From Martinezella calliandrae (GTDB taxonomy: Bacteria; Pseudomonadota; Alphaproteobacteria; Rhizobiales; Rhizobiaceae), in contig NZ_JARFYN010000001.1 in the NCBI RefSeq assembly GCF_030272695.1, positions 1-64,000 of the forward strand: 64,000 nt of DNA. The letters run 5' to 3'. Positions within the stretch are counted from its first letter, which is position 1. Every line of letters starts with the position of its first letter. Shown in pieces: positions 1 through 8,341 of this stretch. The notes below the pieces were generated by a model. That model saw nothing but the letters and a program-made list of their open reading frames with translations. It was not told the origin of the DNA and searched no databases. The position numbers were made by a program, and so were the translations under genes.

Positions 1-334
1 TAAGCGAAACCATCAGAAAGCTCCAAAACAGAGCTCCCTAAAGAATCCATATCACATCAAACCGCCACACCTTTTTTCAAATGCGATTCCCCTGCGGTGG
101 AGGCGTCGCCCGGCGCATGCGAAGAGATGGTTTCAGAAAGGATGCTCCATCTCATCCGGTTTCGACGTGAGCCGCGTTCTGATCGTTTCGGCCTGCTAGC
201 ACATCGCGTCCTTCGGCATTCTCGCTCGGCGAAGAGGTTCTATTTCCGCAAATGTAAATCGTCTGCGACAGGCACGGGGGCTTTCGACCAGATGGGCCGG
301 CTTCACTCTTTCCGAACGGAGAGGCCATGGACGC

Positions 335-448
335 TTAAGAAAGCTGCCTGCGCCGCATTACGGCTTCGACGACTTCTCGCGCCTTATCCTGCTGATTGAG
401 ATAGATGGCATCGACGTCTTCCGACGATTGATATGGCGTCGAACGCAT
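335..448 (-). CDS. Possible 37-residue small protein
   Basis: An ATG-initiated frame on the minus strand encodes 37 residues and ends with TAA. The second half (SEDVDAIYLNQQDKAREVVE and onward to MRRRQLS) has the acidic and basic pattern of a soluble helix and looks more protein-like than the other frames here. No clear ribosome binding site is spaced correctly: an AGAGG lies directly against the ATG. I do not recognise a family. It may be a genuine small protein, the 3' end of a decayed gene, or chance. Confidence 0.25.
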   Translation of the reverse strand: MRSTPYQSSEDVDAIYLNQQDKAREVVEAVMRRRQLS

Positions 449-591
449 CCTCTATCTTTGCTCTATCGAGCTGTCTTTCACCCGCCATGCCTATCTCCAT
501 ATCCGATCAATATAGATGAGCAGGTAGTGGAAGTTGCCGATACGCGTGTTATTCGCGTTGCAAACAGCAGTCATGCGATGGATTGGCGATT

Positions 592-613
592 TCGATTTGA
601 CACATCAAATCGA
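592..613. promoter_or_regulatory. Perfect 9-bp dyad upstream of the dehydrogenase
   Basis: TCGATTTGA and TCAAATCGA flank a 4-base spacer (caca), giving a perfect inverted repeat about 50 bases before the chosen GTG start of the short-chain dehydrogenase. The spacing and symmetry fit an operator for a dimeric regulator, but no regulator gene is adjacent in the window. Function is inferred from symmetry only. Confidence 0.4.
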
Positions 614-662
614 GGGATCATATCTCCAGTATACAGACAACATTTTGGGGAAGGCGACGCCC

Positions 663-1517
663 GTGACCGATATTCAAGACATTTTCAAGAAGGCCAATGT
701 TGCCGTCATCACCGGCGGCGCCTCGGGCATCGGGTTTGCGGCGGCGAAATTTTTCGCAAGGCTCGGCATGAGCGTCGCCATCGCCGATCTTGGACGCGAC
801 CGGCTCGCTGCTGCGCGCGCCGAGCTCGAAGCGATCGCCGGCGTGGACCAGATCATGGTGGTCGAGACCGATGTTGCCCATAAGGAACAGTTGGAAGCTC
901 TCGAACGCGCCGTCCTGCAGCATTTCGGCCGGGTGCATGTACTGATGAACAACGCCGGCATTGGGCCGGAAACCTCAATCTTCAGCCCGCAGGCCGGCTG
1001 GGACAACATTCTTGGTGTCAACCTTATGGGGGTCATCAATGGCACGCGCGTTTTCGGACCCGGCATGCTAGCCCATGGAAAACCCGGCCTGATAATCAAC
1101 ACCGGATCGAAGCAGGGGATCACCACGCCGCCTGGCAACCCGGCCTATAACGTCTCCAAGGCCGGCGTGAAGGTCTTCACCGAGGCCCTGCAGCACGAGC
1201 TGCGCAATACCCCAGGCGCCAAGATCGCCGCACATCTCCTGATCCCCGGCTTTGTCTTCACCGGCCTCACAAAGGGTGACCGCCAGGAAAAACCGGCGGG
1301 CGCGTGGACGCCGGAACAGACGGTCGATTTCATGGTGGAGAGCATCAAGCGCGGCGACTTCTATATCCTCTGCCCAGACAACGACGTGCAGCGGCCGACC
1401 GACGAACGCCGCATGCTCTGGGCGGCCGGTGATATCATCGAAAACCGCCCGCCGCTGTCGCGCTGGCATCCCGACTATGCCGACAAGTTCAAGGCATTCC
1501 TTGAAAAGAAGGATTGA
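663..1517 (+). CDS. SDR family NAD(P)-dependent oxidoreductase
   Basis: This is a classical short-chain dehydrogenase/reductase of 284 residues. The Rossmann cofactor motif TGGASGIG lies at residues 17-24, NNAG at 96-99, and the catalytic Ser, Tyr and Lys are at about 149, 162 and 166 in GSKQG and YNVSK. The frame is open further upstream to an ATG at 534, but the extra 43 residues do not resemble any SDR N-terminus. I therefore chose the GTG at 663, which has GGGGAAGG about 8 bases upstream. A cytosolic enzyme is expected; the substrate cannot be read from sequence. A strong hairpin at 1531-1570 separates it from the next gene. Confidence 0.85.
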   Translation: MTDIQDIFKKANVAVITGGASGIGFAAAKFFARLGMSVAIADLGRDRLAAARAELEAIAGVDQIMVVETDVAHKEQLEALERAVLQHFGRVHVLMNNAGIGPETSIFSPQAGWDNILGVNLMGVINGTRVFGPGMLAHGKPGLIINTGSKQGITTPPGNPAYNVSKAGVKVFTEALQHELRNTPGAKIAAHLLIPGFVFTGLTKGDRQEKPAGAWTPEQTVDFMVESIKRGDFYILCPDNDVQRPTDERRMLWAAGDIIENRPPLSRWHPDYADKFKAFLEKKD

Positions 1518-1530
1518 TTTGCAAAGCGCA

Positions 1531-1570
1531 GAAAGCCGGATAAAAACATTGATCCTTTTGTCCGGCTTTC
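1531..1570. terminator. Long hairpin between SDR and LysE genes
   Basis: Two 15-base arms (GAAAGCCGGATAAAA and TTTTGTCCGGCTTTC) pair with a single G-T wobble around a 10-base loop. It follows the dehydrogenase stop by 13 bases. The right arm is not followed by a T tract, so it could act as an RNA 3'-end stabiliser or a weak terminator. Confidence 0.55.
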
Positions 1571-1580
1571 GGAGCGTGTC

Positions 1581-2222
1581 ATGGACTTCATACCCAGCCT
1601 GCCGACCCTTCTGGCTTTTTCCGCCGCGAGCTTGCTGCTGGCGGCAACCCCAGGCCCCGATATGACGCTGTCTATCAGCCGTGCCTTGGCGCAGGGCAAG
1701 AAAGCAGCACTTTTCGTGGTCCTCGGCACTAGCCTCGGCATTGTCGTTCATACATGCCTGGTGGCTTTCGGCGTTTCAGCCTTGATTACCGCATCGCCGC
1801 TTGCCTTCACTATTCTGAAAACCGGCGGCGCCGCCTACCTGCTGTGGCTGGCGATCCAGGCGATCCGCTTCGGTTCCAGCCTGTCGGTCAAGAAGGTCGA
1901 CGAGGCCAGGGGCACGCCGCTCACCAACGTCTCGACCGGCTTCTGGGTCAATCTGCTGAACCCGAAGGTCATCATCTTCTTCATGACCTTCCTGCCGCAG
2001 TTCGTCACGGCGGGCGATCCGGCCGTCACGCACAAGCTTCTGTTCCTGGGCTTCTTCTTCATCCTGATCGGCATGCCGGTCAACACCATCGTCGTCCTTG
2101 CCGCCGATGGTCTGGCGTCCTGGTTGCAGAAGAACCGCGGCGTCATGCGCGGTCTCGACTACACATTTGCCAGCGTCTTTTCGGTCTTCGCGGTGAAAAT
2201 TTTCCTCACCCATTCCCGGTGA
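1581..2222 (+). CDS. LysE/RhtB family amino-acid exporter
   Basis: A 213-residue inner-membrane protein with the six hydrophobic segments usual for the LysE/RhtB translocators. The family signature AATPGPDM occurs near residue 21, and the loop motif NLLNPKVIIFFMTFLPQF is characteristic. Members export amino acids or homoserine lactone-like metabolites using the proton gradient. The length matches the family. It stands alone between the SDR gene and a convergent membrane-protein gene, whose 3' end overlaps this one by 17 bases. Substrate is not predictable. Confidence 0.85.
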   Translation: MDFIPSLPTLLAFSAASLLLAATPGPDMTLSISRALAQGKKAALFVVLGTSLGIVVHTCLVAFGVSALITASPLAFTILKTGGAAYLLWLAIQAIRFGSSLSVKKVDEARGTPLTNVSTGFWVNLLNPKVIIFFMTFLPQFVTAGDPAVTHKLLFLGFFFILIGMPVNTIVVLAADGLASWLQKNRGVMRGLDYTFASVFSVFAVKIFLTHSR

Positions 2223-2634
2223 TGACGGGGGCGCGTCCCGCAAACCGGCCAGCAATCCACCAGTAGAGGGTTGCGCTGGTGGCGCCAAGAAAAGCAAAAC
2301 AAACGACGACGGTGATCAGGTTCAGGGTCTGCGGCCTCTCAAGATTGCCTGAGATGAGAACAGACGCCAATGCCGATAGCAGGGCGCCGTAGATGGCGTA
2401 ACCGTACCAACGGCGCATGCCGCGCCATTCGAAGATCGCAATGACGACAAGCGATGGCACGACGCTGACTATCATCGCCAGCTTGGTCATCGCGACGGTC
2501 AGTGCGAACAATTCCGGTGCGGCCATTCCCGGCATCGTCCAAGCCGCAACGCAAGCCAGCACGAAGCCCATCAGAACGCAGGCTCCGAGATAGCCCCACA
2601 GAAGCCGCATCGGCCTGCGCAAACCGAGCAGCAT
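2206..2634 (-). CDS. Small integral membrane protein, four helices
   Basis: The frame is open up to 2856, but the upstream part lies wholly inside rlmN and is not membrane-like. The ATG at 2634, 6 bases after the rlmN stop, gives 142 residues with four hydrophobic segments (around residues 8-30, 38-62, 72-92 and 105-128). An upstream TTG that overlaps the rlmN stop is an alternative start. The position behind rlmN suggests co-transcription. I do not recognise a named family. The 3' end overlaps the convergent LysE gene. Confidence 0.6.
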   Translation of the reverse strand: MLLGLRRPMRLLWGYLGACVLMGFVLACVAAWTMPGMAAPELFALTVAMTKLAMIVSVVPSLVVIAIFEWRGMRRWYGYAIYGALLSALASVLISGNLERPQTLNLITVVVCFAFLGATSATLYWWIAGRFAGRAPVITGNG

Positions 2635-2639
2635 CAGCG

Positions 2640-3875
2640 TCAATCCTCGCCGTGGTTGGCGATCATCATGGCTTCGAAAGCCAGTCGTTCGGTCTTGCGC
2701 ATTCGCTCCGATTCCGACTTCAATTGGCCGCAGGCGGCAAGGATATCGCGGCCGCGCGGTGTGCGGATCGGCGAGGCGTAGCCGGCTGCGTTGATGAAAT
2801 CGGCAAACTTCTCGATCTGCTCCCAGTCGGAACACTGGTAATTCGTGCCCGGCCACGGATTAAAGGGGATGAGATTAATCTTGGCCGGAATGCCCTTCAA
2901 AAGCTGGACCAGGCCCTTGGCGTCTTCGAGGCTGTCGTTGACGCCCTTCAGCATCACATATTCGAAGGTGATGCGCCGGGCGTTCGAAAGGCCGGGATAG
3001 GCGCGGCAGGCGTCCATAAGTTCCTTCAGCGGATATTTCTTATTGATCGGCACCAGCATGTCGCGCAGGTCATCACGCACCGCGTGCAGCGAGATTGCCA
3101 GCATGACCCCGATCTCGTCTCCGGTGCGGTAGATTTCCGGCACGACGCCGGAGGTAGAAAGCGTGATACGGCGCTTGGAGAGCGACAGGCCATCGCCATC
3201 GGAGGCGATCAGCAGCGCCGTCTTCACACTCTCGAAATTGTAGAGCGGCTCGCCCATGCCCATCATGACGATGTTGCTGACCTTGCGGCCCTCGGCAGGC
3301 ATGATCGTCCCTTGCGGCGCCTCGCGGTCCGGAAAATCTCCAAGCCGGTCACGCGCGAGAAGCAATTGCGACAGGATCTCCTCCGCTGTCAAATTGCGGA
3401 CGAGGCGCTGCGTACCGGTGTGGCAGAACGAGCAGGTGAGTGAACAGCCGACCTGACTGGAAATGCAGAGCGTGCCGCGACCCTCTTCCGGAATGTAGAC
3501 GGTTTCCACTTCGACCGGCCGACCGGCTCCGCGCGGCGGGAAGCGCAACAGCCATTTGCGGGTTCCGTCATTCGACACCTGCTCTTCGACGATCTCCGGA
3601 CGGGCGATGGAGAAATGCGTCTTCAGCATTTCGCGCATGTCCTTGGAGACATTCGCCATGGCATCGAAATCGGAGATGCCGCGCACATAGATCCAGTTCC
3701 AGAGCTGGCTGACACGCATCTTGATCTGCTTGTCGGCGACGCCCTTTTCCTTCAGTGCCGCAGCCATTTCCTCGCGCGTCATGCCGATCAGCGACGGGTT
3801 CGGCGAGAGCTCGACCGGATGGGAAATCGGCATCGGCTTCAGCTTGGGTGAGGTCATGACATCGATCGCGGACAT
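2640..3875 (-). CDS. rlmN: Dual-specificity RNA methyltransferase RlmN
   Basis: This radical-SAM enzyme methylates C2 of A2503 in 23S rRNA and of A37 in some tRNAs. The radical-SAM cluster CX3CX2C is at residues 144, 148 and 151 ([10 protein letters not shown]). The two mechanistic cysteines correspond to C137 (RGTLCISS) and C382 (ILAACGQL). I placed the start at the ATG giving [10 protein letters not shown] (411 residues), because the 40 residues further upstream are unlike the family. The gene stands in front of a small membrane-protein gene and behind the ialB-like gene, separated from the latter by a terminator-like hairpin. Confidence 0.95.
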   Translation of the reverse strand: MSAIDVMTSPKLKPMPISHPVELSPNPSLIGMTREEMAAALKEKGVADKQIKMRVSQLWNWIYVRGISDFDAMANVSKDMREMLKTHFSIARPEIVEEQVSNDGTRKWLLRFPPRGAGRPVEVETVYIPEEGRGTLCISSQVGCSLTCSFCHTGTQRLVRNLTAEEILSQLLLARDRLGDFPDREAPQGTIMPAEGRKVSNIVMMGMGEPLYNFESVKTALLIASDGDGLSLSKRRITLSTSGVVPEIYRTGDEIGVMLAISLHAVRDDLRDMLVPINKKYPLKELMDACRAYPGLSNARRITFEYVMLKGVNDSLEDAKGLVQLLKGIPAKINLIPFNPWPGTNYQCSDWEQIEKFADFINAAGYASPIRTPRGRDILAACGQLKSESERMRKTERLAFEAMMIANHGED

Positions 3876-4057
3876 AGGATCATTCCAATGGTTGATATCA
3901 GCGATGCCCCCCAAAAGCTTGAAAGCTGCGGGCTGGGGCAAGGCACTGAGATCAGAAGGTTCATTTGGTGCGGAGCAAGGAAATTGCGAATACACCGCTC
4001 ATCGGCGGGGCCTTTAGCATTAATTTCAGTCCGCGTCATCCCTCCTGGAAAAGCAGA

Positions 4058-4080
4058 AGGCCGGCCACGCGGGCCGGCCT
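4058..4080. terminator. GC-rich hairpin after the ialB-like gene
   Basis: AGGCCGGCC and GGCCGGCCT pair perfectly around a 5-base loop. It lies in the gap between the ialB-like gene and rlmN, both on the minus strand. There is no long T tract, so termination is inferred from stem strength. A second weaker stem built from GATCAC/GTGATC lies at about 4105-4130. Confidence 0.5.
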
Positions 4081-4139
4081 CATCGAGACGGTCTCCACAA
4101 AGCCCGCGATCACTTTGCCGTGATCGGGCCGTATCGATC

Positions 4140-4700
4140 TTATTTGCAGCTTTCGATCTGCTTCAGGGCGGCGGTAACGCCCTTCAGCGAGTAGGTGTAG
4201 GAGGTGCCGGTGCCCTTCTTCGACGTCGCGGTGACCTTCAGCGAATGGCCCGACTTGAGCGCTGCGACCAGCGCCGGCTCCTGCGCGGCATTCTCGACCC
4301 AAGCGGCCTTGTCCTTGGTGAACATCACGAAGGTCTTGTTGTCGATGACCACGTCGACCTTGGAATTCTCCTTGAGCGGATAGCCCATCATCGCCTGCGG
4401 CTCGTAGGAGATGTTCTGGCCCGGGCGCTGGGAAACGATGAAGAAGTTGTCGCCATGATCAATACCGGAGGCCGGCAGCTTGGCTGTTGGCACGGAGAGA
4501 ACGTAGCAGACCTTGCCGGCCCCGGACTGGTAGGAATAGGCACCCCAAGCCTCGAACTGCTGGATGCGTGTCGGAGCCGCCGGTGCCGCTGCCTGCGCTT
4601 GTGCGGGCGCTGTCTGCTTCTTGGCCTTGGTCTGCGCGGATGCGATGCCGGTGCCGGCCAGAACGAGCGAGAGGGCGATTGCGAAGCTTTTTACAAACAT
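4140..4700 (-). CDS. Invasion-associated locus B (IalB) family protein
   Basis: This 186-residue secreted protein starts at the ATG at 4700 with a clear signal peptide (MFVKSFAIALSLVLAGTGIASAQ, cleavage near residue 23). An Ala/Gln/Lys-rich linker follows, then an IalB-type domain with motifs such as WGAYSY, CYVLS and GYPLKENSKVDVVID. The family was named for Bartonella IalB, but it is common in free-living rhizobia, where its role is unclear; a periplasmic or envelope location is expected. The C-terminal IESCK ending is typical. An in-frame ATG 22 codons upstream would hide the signal peptide, so I rejected it. Confidence 0.8.
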   Translation of the reverse strand: MFVKSFAIALSLVLAGTGIASAQTKAKKQTAPAQAQAAAPAAPTRIQQFEAWGAYSYQSGAGKVCYVLSVPTAKLPASGIDHGDNFFIVSQRPGQNISYEPQAMMGYPLKENSKVDVVIDNKTFVMFTKDKAAWVENAAQEPALVAALKSGHSLKVTATSKKGTGTSYTYSLKGVTAALKQIESCK

Positions 4701-5034
4701 GGTTTCCTGCCGATTTCTTGCGGTCCAGAGCTCGAGGCGACTTGAGTAACGCACACCTATGCTCATGAGCTGCCCTATTTTGACTTTATTTAGGTTACCA
4801 AACCGTCAACGGGGCGGTGACTGCCCCTGGTCTGTGTCATTTCGATTCAAGGTGCCGCGCCAGGCCCGAAATACATCAGGAAGAATTGGAAAACCCGGAT
4901 GGTGAAACACCACCCTTACGGGATCGATTTAAGACAAAAAGATTCAGGCAAGAGTTTGACCTCCCTAAATTCAGGAATGCCTCATAAAAGTCTGGAAACC
5001 CGGCAGGAATCCGCTGCGGCCGATCGGACGGGAA
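4701..5034. other. Intergenic region without a gene
   Basis: About 330 bases lie between the starts and ends of two minus-strand genes. I find no supported gene. The part nearest 4700-4790 must hold the promoter of the ialB-like gene. A short GC hairpin (GGGGC, 7-base loop, GCCCC) lies at 4811-4827. The rest is AT-richer than neighbouring genes. Confidence 0.5.
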
Positions 5035-5424
5035 TTAAGCCGTCTTTGCAGCCTCGAGCTCGTCGGCCAAGGCCCTGTCGGCGGCGTCGTAATGCTCCTG
5101 GCGAATGTGGCCCTTGATCATGCCGAAGGCAATCGTCAGCACCGCCACATCATCCGAAAAGCCGATGACGGCAAAAAAATCCGGGATGATATCGACCGGC
5201 ATAACGAAATAGCCGAGTGCTGCCAGCAAAATGCCGCGAACACGCGTTGGCGTCTGTGGATCGAGCGCACAATAGAAGGCCGCAACGACATCGCGGGAAA
5301 ACGGGACATAGCGCGCAGCCTTACGCAAGGTCGGCCAGAACTTGCTACGAACCGTCTTCTCCTGCCGTTCCTGTGTCTCTTCGTCACCAGGCATCAGGAT
5401 TTCCCCGTACTTGATGTCATCCAT
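5035..5424 (-). CDS. YkvA family (DUF1232) protein
   Basis: A 129-residue protein whose second half carries the DUF1232/YkvA signature: a hydrophobic helix followed by the conserved PVDIIPDFFAVIGFSDDVAVL block at about residues 75-97. Related proteins are small membrane-associated proteins of unknown function. The N-terminal 40 residues are charged (DEETQERQEKT), as often seen in rhizobial members. It is a single gene on the minus strand with no clear partner. Confidence 0.8.
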   Translation of the reverse strand: MDDIKYGEILMPGDEETQERQEKTVRSKFWPTLRKAARYVPFSRDVVAAFYCALDPQTPTRVRGILLAALGYFVMPVDIIPDFFAVIGFSDDVAVLTIAFGMIKGHIRQEHYDAADRALADELEAAKTA

Positions 5425-5491
5425 TCCACTTCATCCCTAAAGGAAGCCCTTCCTGAGCCGCCTCAAACATATGGTGATAAGTGCCCGCGAT

Positions 5492-5797
5492 TCAATCAGC
5501 TCGCCGCGTCGCCGCCTTTTCCATCGCCCTGGCGAGCTTGACGTCCTGTTCCGTCAAGCCTCCGGCGTCATGCGTCGTCAGTTTCACGTCGACGCGAGAA
5601 TAGACGTTGAACCATTCGGGGTGGTGATTGAACTTCTCCGCCGCCAGGGCCGCCTCGGCCATGAAGCCGAAGGCCTCGACGAAATTGCGGAATTTGAAGC
5701 TCTTCGAAATCGACAGGCGGTCGGCCGCCAAGGTCCAACCGCTAAGCCCAGCGACGTTTTCATCAATTGCTGCCGGTTCCAGCTTTTCGTATTTCAT
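5492..5797 (-). CDS. phhB: 4a-hydroxytetrahydrobiopterin dehydratase (PCD/DCoH)
   Basis: The 101-residue product is the usual size for pterin-4a-carbinolamine dehydratase, which regenerates the pterin cofactor after aromatic hydroxylation. The catalytic signature NHHPEW is present at about residues 60-65, followed by [17 protein letters not shown], which is diagnostic of the family. I chose the ATG giving MKYEKLEP; the upstream ATG adds an unrelated 16 residues. It is divergent from the phosphatase gene, with about 36 bases between starts. A phenylalanine hydroxylase is not in the window, so the physiological partner is unknown. Confidence 0.9.
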   Translation of the reverse strand: MKYEKLEPAAIDENVAGLSGWTLAADRLSISKSFKFRNFVEAFGFMAEAALAAEKFNHHPEWFNVYSRVDVKLTTHDAGGLTEQDVKLARAMEKAATRRAD

Positions 5798-5833
5798 GAC
5801 ATGATCACTCCTCTCAATCCGTTGAACGATACC

Positions 5834-6310
5834 ATGGACCGTCACAAGATTCTTTTTGTTTGCGCTGGCAACATCTGCCGTTCACCGCTTGCCGAAGGCA
5901 TCTTCCGGCATCTTGCGAGCGAAGCTGGCTGCGAGTTCGAGATCGATTCGGCCGGCACCGGCGGCTGGCATCAGGGCGAAAGGCCGGACCGCCGCTCAAT
6001 AGCCGCCGCCGCAAACCATGGCCTCGACATTTCCGGTCAACGCGCCCGCCGCATCGAAGTTGCCGACTTCGATCGGTTCGACCTGATCCTGGCAATGGAT
6101 CAAGACAATTTGAAGAATTTACGGAAATTCGCGCCCGCCGATGCGCTCGGCAAGCTCCACCTCTTCCATGCCTTCACGCTTGGCAGCAACAAAGACATCC
6201 CGGACCCCTATTATGGGGGCCATGAGGATTTCGAAGCGGTCTACACCAAGCTCTTGGCCGGCTGCATTGCGCTGTTGCCCATGGTTGGAAAAGCGCTGCG
6301 AGCCTCGTGA
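5834..6310 (+). CDS. Low-molecular-weight protein tyrosine phosphatase
   Basis: A 158-residue cytosolic phosphatase. The P-loop CX5R is at C10-R16 ([10 protein letters not shown]) and the general-acid loop DPYYGG lies near residue 125. These are the two hallmarks of the LMW-PTP fold, which is shared with arsenate reductases; the DPYYGG loop favours the phosphatase. An in-frame ATG at 5801 would add 11 residues, but I prefer 5834 because [13 protein letters not shown] begins at the usual distance from the P-loop. Its last 70 bases overlap the convergent thpR gene. Confidence 0.9.
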   Translation: MDRHKILFVCAGNICRSPLAEGIFRHLASEAGCEFEIDSAGTGGWHQGERPDRRSIAAAANHGLDISGQRARRIEVADFDRFDLILAMDQDNLKNLRKFAPADALGKLHLFHAFTLGSNKDIPDPYYGGHEDFEAVYTKLLAGCIALLPMVGKALRAS

Positions 6311-6837
6311 AGCGGAAAGACCTCCTCGGTCAAATAGGGACCGCCGCCGACCGATTCGCGCGATGACAGCAGCACGAAGCGCCCTACCGTGAACGGGGCG
6401 GTGTGAAAGTTGCCGCGGCCGGAAAGATAGTGCACGACATCGTCGACACGCGAAGACTTGAGCCGCGCCAGCGTGACATGCGGCGTGAACTTGCGCGGAT
6501 CCGGCGGCAACCCAATGCGCTGGCAGATCCGTTCGATCTCGCCCTGCAGCGCGTACATATCGGGCGTCTGCGTAACGCCGGCCCAGACCGAGTGCGGTTT
6601 CTTCGAGCCGAAGGAGCCGATGCCTTCCAGCCGAAGCTGGAACTCCGGCCGATCGATGCGATCCAGACGCTCGACGATTTCATCCGCGGTGCGACCATCG
6701 ACATCGCCGATGAAACGAAGAGTGATGTGGTAATTTTCAACGTCGATCCACCGGGCTCCGGGAAGACCGCCGCGCAACAACGAAAGGCTCATAGCCGCGT
6801 TGCGCGGAATTTCGAGGGCGGTAAAAAGTCTCGGCAT
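6241..6837 (-). CDS. thpR: RNA 2',3'-cyclic phosphodiesterase (ThpR)
   Basis: A 198-residue member of the 2H phosphoesterase family, which opens 2',3'-cyclic phosphate ends of RNA. The two HxT motifs are at H37-T39 (HITL) and H120-T122 (HVTL), correctly spaced. The start is the ATG giving MPRLFTALEIP, which matches the family N-terminus. The C-terminal 23 or so residues are encoded across the 3' end of the convergent phosphatase gene (70-base overlap), so the last part may be an extension acquired by read-through of an older stop. Confidence 0.85.
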   Translation of the reverse strand: MPRLFTALEIPRNAAMSLSLLRGGLPGARWIDVENYHITLRFIGDVDGRTADEIVERLDRIDRPEFQLRLEGIGSFGSKKPHSVWAGVTQTPDMYALQGEIERICQRIGLPPDPRKFTPHVTLARLKSSRVDDVVHYLSGRGNFHTAPFTVGRFVLLSSRESVGGGPYLTEEVFPLHEARSAFPTMGNSAMQPAKSLV

Positions 6838-6905
6838 AACGAGCACTCCCCGAATCTCTTGCAGATAACAGCAGGGAATCATGCAATTGCAGCCGGTGCA
6901 AGCTC

Positions 6906-7556
6906 CTATTTCGCGCCTGCGGCAATCGTCCCAATGAAACTGGTCGCTACGGGCTGGAAGCGTTGCACCATGATGTCGACGCCCTGCGGGTTCGGATGCA
7001 TGCCATCTTTTAATTGTAGGTCCGCATGTGTGGCAACGCCATCGAGAAAAAATGGATACAGTGTGAGCTGATATCTGTCAGCGAGCCGCTTGTACATCGA
7101 GTTGAACTTGGCTGCGTACTGCGGACCCATGTTCGGCGGCGCCAGCATGCCCGCGAGTAGGACGGGAATGTTGCGCTCCTTCAGCCGGCTGATGATGGTG
7201 TCGAGGTTCTTTTCCGTCTGTTCGGGCGGAATGCCGCGCAATGCGTCGTTGGCGCCGAGCTCGAGGATAACGCCGTCCGTTCCATCCGGCACCGACCAGT
7301 CGATGCGCGATAGGCCGCCGGAGCTGGTGTCGCCGGACACGCCAGCATCGGCAATCGCCACATCAAGCCCCTTGGCCTTCAGCGCCGCCTCCAGCTTGGC
7401 GGGAAATCCGTCGCCCGGCGGTAGCTGGAAACCGGCCATCAGGCTATCGCCGAGACCGACCAAATGGATCGTCCGAGCCTCGGCTGCACCGGCAGCGCCA
7501 AAGAAAAGACCGAAAACAATGACAGCGAAGTGAAACGCGGCAACTTTAAAACTCAT
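6906..7556 (-). CDS. tesA: Arylesterase / lysophospholipase TesA (SGNH hydrolase)
   Basis: A 216-residue secreted esterase. Residues 1-27 form a signal peptide ending at AAEA. The SGNH blocks are in order: GDSL with Ser38, the Gly block SGDTSSGG, LGAND, and DGMHPN with the Asp/His pair. The fold and length match E. coli TesA, a periplasmic thioesterase, protease and lysophospholipase. As in E. coli, it is divergent from an ABC transporter pair of the YbbA-YbbP type, with only 44 bases between the starts. This makes a shared promoter region and related lipid or envelope functions likely. Confidence 0.88.
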   Translation of the reverse strand: MSFKVAAFHFAVIVFGLFFGAAGAAEARTIHLVGLGDSLMAGFQLPPGDGFPAKLEAALKAKGLDVAIADAGVSGDTSSGGLSRIDWSVPDGTDGVILELGANDALRGIPPEQTEKNLDTIISRLKERNIPVLLAGMLAPPNMGPQYAAKFNSMYKRLADRYQLTLYPFFLDGVATHADLQLKDGMHPNPQGVDIMVQRFQPVATSFIGTIAAGAK

Positions 7557-7600
7557 GATCTATTCCCTAAATTCGCCATGAGGGCCAAGTCGAGCCCGCC

Positions 7601-8341
7601 ATGGTCTCTGATCTATATAGGGCTTCCGCATTGGCAAAAACCATCATCGAGCTAAAGAAGGCGGATTTAACGCTCGGCACTGCCGCCGCCTCCGTTCACG
7701 TGCTGAAAGGTATCGACCTCACCGTTAACGAGGGCGAATCCGTCGGTATTGTCGGCCCCTCGGGCTCCGGCAAGTCGACGCTGCTGATGGTGCTTGCCGG
7801 CCTCGAAAAGCTCGACAGAGGTGAACTTCTGATCCGTGACACGCCCCTGCACCGCCTGAGCGAGGACCGCGTTGCCGATTTCCGCGGCCGCAACATCGGC
7901 ATTGTCTTCCAGTCGTTCCATCTCATTGCCAATATGACGGCGTTGGAAAATGTCGCTGTGCCGCTGGAGCTGGCCAATGTCCGCGACGCCTTCGACATCG
8001 CCCGGCGCGAACTGCAGGCTGTCGGCCTCGGCGAACGGCTGAGCCACTATCCAGGTCAGCTTTCCGGCGGCGAACAGCAACGCGTGGCTATCGCCCGCGC
8101 ACTCGCGCCATCACCCGCCCTGTTGATCGCCGACGAGCCGACCGGCAATCTCGACACGGACACCGGCAGGCAGATCGCCGATTTGCTTTTCGCCCAGCAG
8201 GCCGAGCGCGGCACGACGCTGCTGCTCGTCACCCATGATCCGGCGCTCGCCGCCCGCTGCTCGCGCCAGATCCACGTCCGCTCCGGCGAAATCGAGGGCG
8301 ACAGCGCCCGCGCGCGGACCAATCAGGCGGCCATGGCATGA
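7601..8341 (+). CDS. ABC transporter ATP-binding protein, YbbA-like
   Basis: A 246-residue ATPase of the LolD/MacB group. Walker A is GPSGSGKST at about residue 49, the signature is LSGGEQQR, and Walker B is LIADEPTGNLD. The first 10 residues after the ATG at 7601 are not conserved, so a TTG at about 7631 is a possible alternative start. The stop overlaps the start of the permease gene (ATGA). The arrangement tesA / ybbA-ybbP is conserved widely in Proteobacteria; the transported substrate is unknown, with lipid or lipoprotein-related cargo suggested by the TesA partner. Confidence 0.88.
   Translation: MVSDLYRASALAKTIIELKKADLTLGTAAASVHVLKGIDLTVNEGESVGIVGPSGSGKSTLLMVLAGLEKLDRGELLIRDTPLHRLSEDRVADFRGRNIGIVFQSFHLIANMTALENVAVPLELANVRDAFDIARRELQAVGLGERLSHYPGQLSGGEQQRVAIARALAPSPALLIADEPTGNLDTDTGRQIADLLFAQQAERGTTLLLVTHDPALAARCSRQIHVRSGEIEGDSARARTNQAAMA

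Larger units (their letters stand above)
1..662. other. Left-edge region without a convincing large gene
   Basis: The first 660 bases hold no frame that resembles a known protein. A 100-codon plus-strand frame at 97-399 is rich in Arg, Ser and Phe and has no recognisable family, so I do not call it. What can be supported is one small minus-strand frame (335-448) and a perfect dyad (592-613) ahead of the dehydrogenase gene; both are listed separately. Confidence 0.5.

Noticed and set aside
97..399. 100-codon plus-strand frame at the left edge
   Set aside because: Composition is Arg/Ser/Phe-rich with no domain or convincing ribosome binding site; typical of chance frames in GC-rich DNA.
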